Shown here: positions 56,596 to 64,000 of the stretch, in pieces | Layout: each line of letters begins with the position of its first letter | Numbering within the stretch: position 1 is the stretch's first letter | Assembly: GCA_026196875.1 (NCBI GenBank) | Contig: JAPHTP010000061.1 | Coordinates: 54,056-118,055 of the forward strand | From: Kangiellaceae bacterium | GTDB taxonomy: Bacteria; Pseudomonadota; Gammaproteobacteria; Enterobacterales; Kangiellaceae | Direction of reading: 5' to 3' | Length of the DNA stretch: 64,000 nucleotides | The notes under the pieces: generated by a model | What the model saw: only the letters and a program-made list of their open reading frames with translations | Databases searched by the model: none | What the model was told of the DNA's origin: nothing | Translations under genes and position numbers: made by a program

Positions 56596-58692
56596 TTGTT
56601 TAAAACTTCGTCAACCCGATCCCAGTATCACTTTGAGGATTTAGTGCTTGACCCATACACGGGCCAGGTTTGGCGAAATAATGAAGAACTCCAACTCCCA
56701 AAACTCTCATTTCAATTGCTTAAGGTTTTGGTAGTCAACGCCCCCAACGTCCTTAATCAAGAAGAAATAACAAGTGAAGTCTGGCCTGACATGGTCGTAG
56801 GAGATGAAACTCTCAAGCAAAGGGTCAGGTTGTTGCGCAAAGCACTCGACGATAAGGCTCAAAATCCACGTTACATCGGTGTAGTTAGAGGAAGAGGCTA
56901 TCGCTTGCTGCCGCAAGTTAAGATAAAAGTCATTTCGCAAACAACCCCAATTGAATACGATTTAGCCAGTAGTGACCATGTGCCAAACCTTTTTACGCAT
57001 ACTACCCAAAAGCTTTGGCAAAAAATCTCCATGGGCTTGTCACTCTTCATACTAGCTTTGCTGCTCATTCTCTATGTACTTCACGCCCAGTTACAGCAAA
57101 AGAACAACGAGCAACTATTGCGCTCCATTGCAATTTTACCCTTTGTTAATGTATCTAAAAATGGCGAGGACGATTATTTGGCCCGTGGGATGACGTCCGA
57201 ATTGATCCAGGTAATGTCAGAAATAGACAGCTTAAATGTTGCCACGCTAAACAGCGTCAAGCCTTACGCAAAGAGTAAACGAAGCATCAAAGACATTGCT
57301 TCGACCCTGAAAGTAGGCGCTATTTTGGATGGCTCACTTTATCGTAAAGACCGGCTGCTCCACTTCAGTATAAAACTGATAGATACTAGTGATTCCGAAT
57401 TACTATGGGAGGGCGAATACAATTTCCAGTCTGATGATATACTCGCTATCCAGCGCAAAGTGATCTCCCAAGTAACAACTCATCTAAAAGCAAGACTGAA
57501 CAAATCAGAGGTTTTGGACGATTTATCGCTTACTCAACCAACCGAAATCATTAAGGCTTATGATCTTTATCTCCGAGGTAGAGATTATTATGCCAGATAT
57601 CGCCAGGCAGATAACCAAACCGCTATTGAACTCTTTATTCAAGCGCTCGACCTTGCTCCAAATTTTGCACTAGCTTATGCCGGTCTGAGTGATGCTTATT
57701 CGCAAGGAGTCTATCAGTTTGGAGCTGATGAAAGTTGGAGAAAACTCGCGCTTAACGCTGCTTTTCGCGCAGTCGAATTTGCTCCTGAGCGAGCGGAATC
57801 ACATAAAGCGCTTGCGCTTGCGCATTATTTAAATGGTTCACTTAGCCTGGCAATTGATTCAAGTTTGAGGGCTGTTAAGCTGTCCCCCAGACATCCCCAG
57901 GCAATTACCAATCTAGCCTACTACTATCGCCACAGGGGACAACTCCAAAAAGCGCTAGACTGGCACAAACGGGCAGTCGAAATATCTCCTAACTACGCTA
58001 CAGTTCACACTCACATAGGCCAAACTGCCCAATTACTAAGCTGGAATGAGAAGGCCGAGCAATCATACCTTACTGCTCTCTCACTGCAGCCCGACTATGT
58101 ACTTGGCAACATTCGATATGCCTGGTTTTTAATGCGAGAAAATCGCTCCCAAGAAGCTATACAACGATTACAGAACAAAATTAAAGTTGCCCCGACAGAG
58201 TATGACTATTTACTCACTTTAGGCCAGCTATTACTTCTGCAAAATCATTTTGCTCCCTCTGTTGAATACTTGGAAGCAGCGGCCAATCTCAGGCAGGACG
58301 CACAGAACCTCGAATTACAGATCAGTTTGTTAACTGCGAAAACCCTCGAAATGAAGCAACTGGATAAAAGCACTATTACAAATTCTGACGAATTAAGATC
58401 GGTTCAACTTTTACTAAGTCAGAAAATGATGGCATGGCGCGCAACTCGGTTAAACATCAGTCAAGTACCAAGAGACTTTGTTTTTGCTGCCTATATTTCT
58501 TCATTATTAGGCGAACAGGATGATAGTGTTGACAATTTGACTAGGGCAATTGAATTGGGCTGGAACGACCTCAAAATGTTGCAGTCGGTTGACGCGCTTG
58601 CGCCGATTATGTTGGATCTCCGACTTAGTGAACATATGCTCAGTATAAAAAGACGAATCCATAGATTAAAACAAACTAACCTAAGCTTTTAA
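56596..58692 (+). CDS. CadC-like membrane regulator: winged helix, TM, TolB-like and TPR domains
   Basis: A 698-residue protein starting at TTG 56596 with GGAG eight bases before. Residues about 10-110 are an OmpR/CadC winged helix (LPKLSFQLLKVLVVNAPNV, VRLLRKALDD, IGVVRGRGYRLLP). A membrane helix lies at about 145-165 (MGLSLFILALLLILYVL). Next is a periplasmic TolB-N-like block (SIAILPFVNVSKNGEDDYLA), then several TPRs (LAPNFALAYAGLSDAY; SPNYATVHTHIGQTA). The layout implies direct transmembrane control of transcription. The target is not evident; it lies between the kinase and the c-di-GMP gene on the same strand. Confidence 0.9.
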   Translation: MFKTSSTRSQYHFEDLVLDPYTGQVWRNNEELQLPKLSFQLLKVLVVNAPNVLNQEEITSEVWPDMVVGDETLKQRVRLLRKALDDKAQNPRYIGVVRGRGYRLLPQVKIKVISQTTPIEYDLASSDHVPNLFTHTTQKLWQKISMGLSLFILALLLILYVLHAQLQQKNNEQLLRSIAILPFVNVSKNGEDDYLARGMTSELIQVMSEIDSLNVATLNSVKPYAKSKRSIKDIASTLKVGAILDGSLYRKDRLLHFSIKLIDTSDSELLWEGEYNFQSDDILAIQRKVISQVTTHLKARLNKSEVLDDLSLTQPTEIIKAYDLYLRGRDYYARYRQADNQTAIELFIQALDLAPNFALAYAGLSDAYSQGVYQFGADESWRKLALNAAFRAVEFAPERAESHKALALAHYLNGSLSLAIDSSLRAVKLSPRHPQAITNLAYYYRHRGQLQKALDWHKRAVEISPNYATVHTHIGQTAQLLSWNEKAEQSYLTALSLQPDYVLGNIRYAWFLMRENRSQEAIQRLQNKIKVAPTEYDYLLTLGQLLLLQNHFAPSVEYLEAAANLRQDAQNLELQISLLTAKTLEMKQLDKSTITNSDELRSVQLLLSQKMMAWRATRLNISQVPRDFVFAAYISSLLGEQDDSVDNLTRAIELGWNDLKMLQSVDALAPIMLDLRLSEHMLSIKRRIHRLKQTNLSF

Positions 58693-58890
58693 CTTTCTCA
58701 TATTGAGATTATGTGAATATTTCAGCCTGAAAAGTCATTGCATCACTTGTTCTTTGATAATTTTTTACTAGTCTAAATATTGGATCGATTAATTTTCGGC
58801 ACTGGTACTATTATCGAAAATAAACCTTTGTCTTTCTACTGCACATCAACCTCAAGTAAGAGTTTATTGTAATTATCGGGAGTTTTATTG

Positions 58891-60963
58891 GTGGCTCAGA
58901 GTCAGTCTTACGCTCAATCCAAATTTATCGCAAGTAACTTTCAAGGCATGTCACAAGAGCAGTTACTCCACATAATGGATGAGTACCAACAGGCCATTAA
59001 AGTTCAACAAACCCTATTTCAAATTGCAAACATTCCAATTTTAGACGGAGAGCTATCTAACTTTTACGAGGCGATTCACCTATCTTTATCCGAATTGGTT
59101 TACGCAGCCAATATTATTATTGCCACCCTCGATAAAAAAGAAAAAAACCTCAATTTCGTTTACTTCAAAGATACAGTCGATCCACTTAGGCATGAAGAAC
59201 TCAAATCAATGGCAGCCGAACGCATAAAATATACCTTCACAGGTTACGTACTCCGATCAGGAAAGCCGCTACTGGCAAACGAAGAAAAAATGCAAAACTT
59301 GATGGATATGGGTGAAGTTAGTCAGGTTGGCCAGTCTTGTGTATCTTGGATGGGAGTTCCCCTTATCATTGAAAGTAAAGTCGGTGGTGTACTTGCGATT
59401 CAGAGCTATCAGAAAGACATACTTTATAGTGAATCTGATCTTGAACTGATGACTTTTGTAGCATCGCACATTTCTACCGCGATTTATCGCAAACGAGTGG
59501 CCGAAAAACTGGTTAAGATGAACTCAGAACTCAAAGACTCGCACGCGAAACTGGAAGAAAAAGTTCAACTACGCACCAACGAATTGGTCAAATCTAATTA
59601 TGAATTACATAAACTTTTACGGGAAAGAGAAAAAACTCAAGCCAAGCTTTATCACGATGCACTCCATGATCGACTAACAGGGCTTCCTAATCGAACCTTG
59701 TTTATCGATCGACTTTTGCAAGCAATGAATCGTAGTGATAGTCGTGAAAAACTTAAATATGCAGTATTGTTTATTGACCTAGATCGTTTCAAAGTAATCA
59801 ACGATTCGTTAGGACACCTTACCGGTGACTTGCTATTAAAAGAAGTGGCTTTAAGATTAGAAACGGCAATTAGAGCTTGCGACTCGGTAGCACGATTTGG
59901 AGGCGACGAATTCTGTATTTTGCTGGAGGGAGATATCGACAAAGAACAAACCATCACAATTGCTAAAAGAATTGTTGAACAAATATCTCTGCCCTACGCA
60001 CTACAAGGTTATGAGGTGTTTACATCTCCGAGTGTTGGCATTGCGCTTTGCCAGTCTCATTATGAAAATCCAGAAGAAGTCTTACGAGATGCAGATGCAG
60101 CAATGTACCAAGCCAAACTGCAAGGTAAGGCAAGATTTGAATTTTTTGATATTAGCATGCACTACAACGCGCTTAAGCGTTTACAATTGGAGACGGACTT
60201 ACGTGTTGCGATTAAGGAAAAAGAGCTTGATATTCACTATCAACCAATTGTCGAACTAGATACTAAAGAGATTACCGGGTTTGAATCCCTCACTCGTTGG
60301 AAGCATCACCAACTTGGATTTATCAACCCATTAGAATTTATTGAAATTGCAGAAGAAACCGGGCTGATCATTGAGCTGGGCCGGCAAATTCTTTCAAAGG
60401 CAATCGCCCAGATTGCTATCTGGCGAAATCTAAAACCTGAATATAAAGACTTGTATGTCAGCGTAAACTTATCTCCCAAACAATTAGAAGATCCAAGTCT
60501 TGTTGACGATATTCTAGACTACTTAGAACAACATAGTTTAGATACTGACAGCCTTAAACTGGAGATCACTGAGAGCATTTTAATTAATAATTTTGACGTA
60601 GCAAAATCCGTATTAAATCAATTTAATGACAAGGGAATCGAAATAATGCTCGATGATTTTGGAACAGGCTTTTCTTCTTTGAGTTACTTACACCACTTTC
60701 CCATCAAAGTTGTAAAAATTGATCGTTCATTTGTTAACAACATGTTTGAGGAAGCAAAAGATCTAGCGGTAATTCGCTCAGTTGAGAATCTTGCATCAGG
60801 CTTAAACATGGGAGTAATCGCCGAAGGAGTAGAAACCAACGAGCAATTTGGAAAACTCAAGGAACTAGGTATTGAATGTGCCCAGGGATACCTAATTTCT
60901 AAACCTTTGAGCTCGAAAGACTTAGACAAACAATTAGAATCACGCGGTTTAAACTGGAACTAA
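58891..60963 (+). CDS. GAF-GGDEF-EAL cyclic di-GMP enzyme
   Basis: A 690-residue soluble protein; GTG 58891 with GGGAG eight bases upstream is preferred over the TTG just before it. Domains: GAF at about 45-200 (LVYAANIIIATLDKKEKN, VSWMGVPLIIESKVGGVLAIQS), short coiled coil, GGDEF at about 255-420 with intact active site RFGGDEF and inhibitory RxxD five residues ahead (RACD), and EAL at about 430-690 with FESLTRW, NLSPKQL, LEITES, LDDFGTGFSSL and AEGVET. Both catalytic halves appear intact, so it may switch between making and degrading c-di-GMP. Confidence 0.94.
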   Translation: MAQSQSYAQSKFIASNFQGMSQEQLLHIMDEYQQAIKVQQTLFQIANIPILDGELSNFYEAIHLSLSELVYAANIIIATLDKKEKNLNFVYFKDTVDPLRHEELKSMAAERIKYTFTGYVLRSGKPLLANEEKMQNLMDMGEVSQVGQSCVSWMGVPLIIESKVGGVLAIQSYQKDILYSESDLELMTFVASHISTAIYRKRVAEKLVKMNSELKDSHAKLEEKVQLRTNELVKSNYELHKLLREREKTQAKLYHDALHDRLTGLPNRTLFIDRLLQAMNRSDSREKLKYAVLFIDLDRFKVINDSLGHLTGDLLLKEVALRLETAIRACDSVARFGGDEFCILLEGDIDKEQTITIAKRIVEQISLPYALQGYEVFTSPSVGIALCQSHYENPEEVLRDADAAMYQAKLQGKARFEFFDISMHYNALKRLQLETDLRVAIKEKELDIHYQPIVELDTKEITGFESLTRWKHHQLGFINPLEFIEIAEETGLIIELGRQILSKAIAQIAIWRNLKPEYKDLYVSVNLSPKQLEDPSLVDDILDYLEQHSLDTDSLKLEITESILINNFDVAKSVLNQFNDKGIEIMLDDFGTGFSSLSYLHHFPIKVVKIDRSFVNNMFEEAKDLAVIRSVENLASGLNMGVIAEGVETNEQFGKLKELGIECAQGYLISKPLSSKDLDKQLESRGLNWN

Positions 60964-61008
60964 ATTATTTGGTTCGGTTGTTATAGATAATGATAAAAAT
61001 AGAGTCCT

Positions 61009-61028
61009 GGATTTACTGAATCCTTTTT
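61009..61028 (+). terminator. Weak intrinsic terminator after GGDEF-EAL gene
   Basis: GGATT-TACTG-AATCC followed by TTTTT, 46 bases past the stop. The stem is only five base pairs, so the call is moderate; a convergent gene ends at 61072. Confidence 0.5.
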
Positions 61029-61071
61029 GTTTTCGAAACACTCTCCCCTTCCCTTTTTTGAACATCTTAGA

Positions 61072-62520
61072 TTAAGGCTTAAAGCTATCCAGCGTTATCG
61101 GTACACCAGAATCAATTCTGGGAACATAATCACCTTGTGAAGAATCAAACTCATAATCTCCTTTCCATTCGTCAATGTTTTCGATCACTTGCTGAATTGC
61201 GCTGGCAATAAACCTAGCTTCATCATCGGTAGAAGTTGGATGTAATGAAACTCGCACCCAACCCGGCTTTTGCGACAAATCCCCTTCATCGATCATATCC
61301 GTAATCGCACATGAAGTTTCCTGATCAACCCCGAGTAAAATATGCCCGTATGTTCCAGCACATGAACAACCACCTCGAGTTTGAATTCCAAACCTGTCAC
61401 TTAAAATTCGAACCATTAAGTTATAGTGAATTTCAATTACGTAGAAAGAAATCACACAAAGACGATCTTTGTTAGTCGAATGTAAAATATTTACACCAGG
61501 GATCTTGCTCAACTCGGCACACATTAATTCGACTAATTCTTTTTCTCTTTGATGAATCTTGTCAGTCCCCATTGCTTCTTTTAACTTAATAGCTAAAGCG
61601 GTACGTATCGTTTGTAAAAAGCCGGGGGTTCCACCGTCCTCTCTCACTTCGATGTCTTCGAAAAATCGGTGCTCCCCCCAAGGGTTGGTCCACGTTACCG
61701 TACCGCCTCCGGGATTATCAGGGACTTTATTGCGGTACAACTGTTTGTTGAATACAAGCACGCCGGATGAACCTGGGCCTCCCAAAAATTTGTGGGGAGA
61801 AAACATCACAGCGTCTAGCATTTGCGATGAGTTTTCTGGGTGCATATCAATGTCAACGTAGGGTGCCGAAGCAGCAAAATCTACGAAACAAAATCCATCG
61901 TACTTATGCATTATTTCGGCGAATTTATGATAGTCTGTTTTAATTCCAGTGACATTACTGCATGCAGTGAAGGACCCAATTTTCATTGGTCTTTCTTGAT
62001 ATTTTTGCAGCAAAGTTTCCAGAGCATCAGTATCCGGCATATCCTGTTCATTTTCCGGTATTACAACTAACGTAACCGCACATTCGTTCCAGGAAGTTTG
62101 ATTGGAGTGGTGTTCCATATGTGTAATGAAAACTACCGGCTTTTCATTTTCTTCAATGGTAAATCGCTCTGCCCATTTTTCCGGCACTCTTAGACCCAAA
62201 ATTCGCTGGAATTTATTAATCACACTGGTCATACCGGAACCTGAACAAATTAGTACATCAGTCTCATCGGCATTAACATGCAGTTTTATTTTCTGTTGCG
62301 CTTCGTGATATAGGCGCGTCATAGTGCAGCCGGTAAAGCTGGATTCAGTGTGGGTATTAGCTACCAAAGGCCCAACCTGTTTTGTCAGAAACTCCTCAAT
62401 TGGTTCGTAGAGTCGACCGCTCGCAGTCCAATCTGCATATATGATGCGATTTCCATTATGCTCTAGCTGTTGCCCGACGATATTCAGTCGAAACTTTTCA
62501 AAGTAGTTTTCTAAATTCAT
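61072..62520 (-). CDS. Class V PLP-dependent aminotransferase / cysteine-desulfurase-like enzyme
   Basis: A 482-residue fold-type I enzyme starting at ATG 62520 (MNLENYFEKFRLNIVG). Visible blocks are YADWTASGRLYEP, THMEHHSNQTSWNE, VDFAASAPYVDID (cofactor Asp), the lysine motif SPHKFLGGPGSSGVL, and RGGCSCAGTYGH with cysteines near the place of the catalytic Cys in desulfurases. It is longer than SufS/IscS-type enzymes by about 80 residues, has no isc or suf neighbours, and may act on another substrate. It converges with the c-di-GMP gene and diverges from the second TonB receptor. Confidence 0.85.
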   Translation of the reverse strand: MNLENYFEKFRLNIVGQQLEHNGNRIIYADWTASGRLYEPIEEFLTKQVGPLVANTHTESSFTGCTMTRLYHEAQQKIKLHVNADETDVLICSGSGMTSVINKFQRILGLRVPEKWAERFTIEENEKPVVFITHMEHHSNQTSWNECAVTLVVIPENEQDMPDTDALETLLQKYQERPMKIGSFTACSNVTGIKTDYHKFAEIMHKYDGFCFVDFAASAPYVDIDMHPENSSQMLDAVMFSPHKFLGGPGSSGVLVFNKQLYRNKVPDNPGGGTVTWTNPWGEHRFFEDIEVREDGGTPGFLQTIRTALAIKLKEAMGTDKIHQREKELVELMCAELSKIPGVNILHSTNKDRLCVISFYVIEIHYNLMVRILSDRFGIQTRGGCSCAGTYGHILLGVDQETSCAITDMIDEGDLSQKPGWVRVSLHPTSTDDEARFIASAIQQVIENIDEWKGDYEFDSSQGDYVPRIDSGVPITLDSFKP

Positions 62521-62696
62521 ATAACAACCTAACCATTTGAAAATCAAAGATTTTTAATATCTACAATTGTTAAGAACAAGCGCGTTTAGATATATTTGAA
62601 TATATATATTAACTAATTCTAATATAAATCATCCTGCAACTCCAGAAGCTTGACTATACTTATTAACATAGGTTGTTCAGTTTACAGTAGTCTTCA

Positions 62697-64000
62697 GTGA
62701 GAAATTCATTTGCCGCAGTAAATAAAAACCGTGTTGCAGTCTGTGCTCTATTGTTAGTGTTTAACCCATTAGCGAGAGCTGATGCAGACATTACTGAAAT
62801 TAGCCTGCAAGAGCTGCTGAAATTGAAAGTGACTACCGCTTCGAGAAAGTCCGAAAGCTTAGATGAGTCACCCGCTTTCGTCGAAATCATCACCCGTGAC
62901 GACTTAATTAAAAGAGGTTATAAGGATCTCAGTTTTTTAATGGATGACCTATCTGGAATCCAAGTTTCCAGAACTTTCGGTGATAACTACTTTAACACCC
63001 TGTGGCGCGGAGTACGCCACACAATAGGCAGTTCACACCTCATTTTAGTCGACGGATTAAAGTTCAATCATTTATACAACAACGAAGCAGAAGTGATGGC
63101 GGCGCTTCCTCTGTCCAACATAAAGCAAGTTGAAGTCGTATACGGGCCTGCCTCAGTTGCCTATGGCAGTGACGCGGTGGTGGGAATTATCAACGTTATT
63201 ACTGATTCTTCTCGAAAATCCGATGAGGACAAATTTAGTGGTTTTATCCAAATTGGTGAAAACGATGTCCGAGTCATGGATATGCACTATCAGTCTCAAA
63301 TTGAAAACCTAGATTTTTTAGCTACCCTCAGATTAGACCAGGGCGATCTCGATTTTTCCAAAGTCAGAAATTATCGCTGGACCAATCCTGACCTACTAAC
63401 CAATGTAGACATTTGGGGCGGATTCTATCCCCATTATACAGAACTGTCTTCACCTCACCGAAATCATGCAATCGACCTACGACTGAACGGCCAAGCCCAT
63501 CGCTTTACTGCGCTCCACTACCGCCTTGCAAGTGGTTACGGGCTCGGGTATACCTTCGACCATTCACTTCCAGATGCCGGCTTGTGGATTGAAGAGGATG
63601 TTTCACTAAGTTGGCAATGGCAATCAAACTTAACCGACAAAATGGATCTCAAGACTTTGGTTCGTTATCGCGTTAGCGATATTGACAATGATTCCTTTTT
63701 TATCGAAGGCTACCTGACTAGCGATCAGCAATCTGGCCAAACTATAAGAGTTCTCGATGCTTCTTATTGGGAATCAGAAAACAATAGCCTTACTGCAAGC
63801 GCAGAAATAAACTGGCAGTTAAGCGAGCAGTGGGAAGTCCTTACCGGTATTGAAACTGAATTTAAAGACTTACAAAAAGCTTACAACATTAATTTCGGCC
63901 CCTCGCTTGAACCGCAAAATATCCAGGTTGACAACTATGCCTTTCCACAACCTCCGACAACAGATACCGTTGCCGACAACCATATTGATACCTCACAGAA
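62697..64000 (+). CDS. TonB-dependent receptor (3' part missing)
   Basis: An open frame from GTG 62697 to the right edge without stops; an in-frame TAG at 62688 limits the start. The signal peptide ends NPLARA, then ADITEISLQELLKLKVTTAS starts the mature protein, the same opening as the receptor at 51379. Plug-domain blocks are visible: AFVEIITRDDLIKRGYKDL, TLWRGVRHTIGSSHLILVDG and VEVVYGPASVAYGSDAVVGI. About 434 residues are seen, covering the plug and first barrel strands. It is a second sensory-type TonB receptor whose downstream partners lie outside the window. Confidence 0.88.
   Translation, partial: MRNSFAAVNKNRVAVCALLLVFNPLARADADITEISLQELLKLKVTTASRKSESLDESPAFVEIITRDDLIKRGYKDLSFLMDDLSGIQVSRTFGDNYFNTLWRGVRHTIGSSHLILVDGLKFNHLYNNEAEVMAALPLSNIKQVEVVYGPASVAYGSDAVVGIINVITDSSRKSDEDKFSGFIQIGENDVRVMDMHYQSQIENLDFLATLRLDQGDLDFSKVRNYRWTNPDLLTNVDIWGGFYPHYTELSSPHRNHAIDLRLNGQAHRFTALHYRLASGYGLGYTFDHSLPDAGLWIEEDVSLSWQWQSNLTDKMDLKTLVRYRVSDIDNDSFFIEGYLTSDQQSGQTIRVLDASYWESENNSLTASAEINWQLSEQWEVLTGIETEFKDLQKAYNINFGPSLEPQNIQVDNYAFPQPPTTDTVADNHIDTSQ

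Overview
The window is chromosomal DNA of a gammaproteobacterium with moderate G+C. Ribosomal, lipid A, outer-membrane-assembly and proteolysis genes occur in classical gammaproteobacterial order. A marine Kangiella/Aliikangiella-like lineage is my guess, from the mixture of many TonB receptors, c-di-GMP signalling and Sap/Psp genes; that genus call is inference only.

Layout. (1) 1-7400: envelope-stress block. Partial pspA and a small membrane-protein gene run leftward behind a sigma-54-type promoter; pspF runs rightward and is translationally chained to sapABCDF, a peptide/polyamine-type ABC transporter. (2) 7400-17100: proteostasis block on the minus strand (ppiD, tRNA-Asp, tRNA-Val, hupB, lon, clpX, clpP, tig) followed by four tRNAs (Leu, His, Arg, Pro). 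ppiD carries an in-frame TAG 34 codons before its apparent natural end. (3) 17270-26100: folD, an orphan response regulator, a coiled-coil membrane protein, a solitary mreB, a 168-bp inverted-repeat element, a GNAT acetyltransferase, and a chemoreceptor next to a porin and a small PstS-like protein. (4) 26150-48700: the large dnaE-rnhB-lpx-fabZ-skp-bamA-rseP-dxr-cdsA-uppS-frr-pyrH-tsf-rpsB run on the minus strand. It is interrupted exactly where lpxB is expected by a plus-strand trio: a Gfo/Idh oxidoreductase, a DegT-type aminotransferase and lpxB. Two lpxA-type genes follow. (5) 49000-64000: agmatinase, an AlkC-like glycosylase, then a signalling island: TonB receptor, YfiR-like periplasmic protein, CHASE8-like hybrid histidine kinase, CadC-like winged-helix/TPR regulator, GAF-GGDEF-EAL protein, a class V PLP enzyme, and a second TonB receptor running off the right edge.

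The two most interesting systems are both inferred from gene content and motifs. The first is a GnnA/GnnB-type route to 2,3-diamino-glucose lipid A, coupled to a duplicated LpxA and a displaced, atypical LpxB. The second is an outer membrane receptor -> periplasmic YfiR -> CHASE8 hybrid kinase relay that looks like a histidine-kinase counterpart of the YfiBNR system. Other leads are the in-frame amber codon in ppiD, strong hairpins over the 5' end of lpxD, the small gene at the head of the psp operon, and the long palindromic element between mreB and the acetyltransferase gene.
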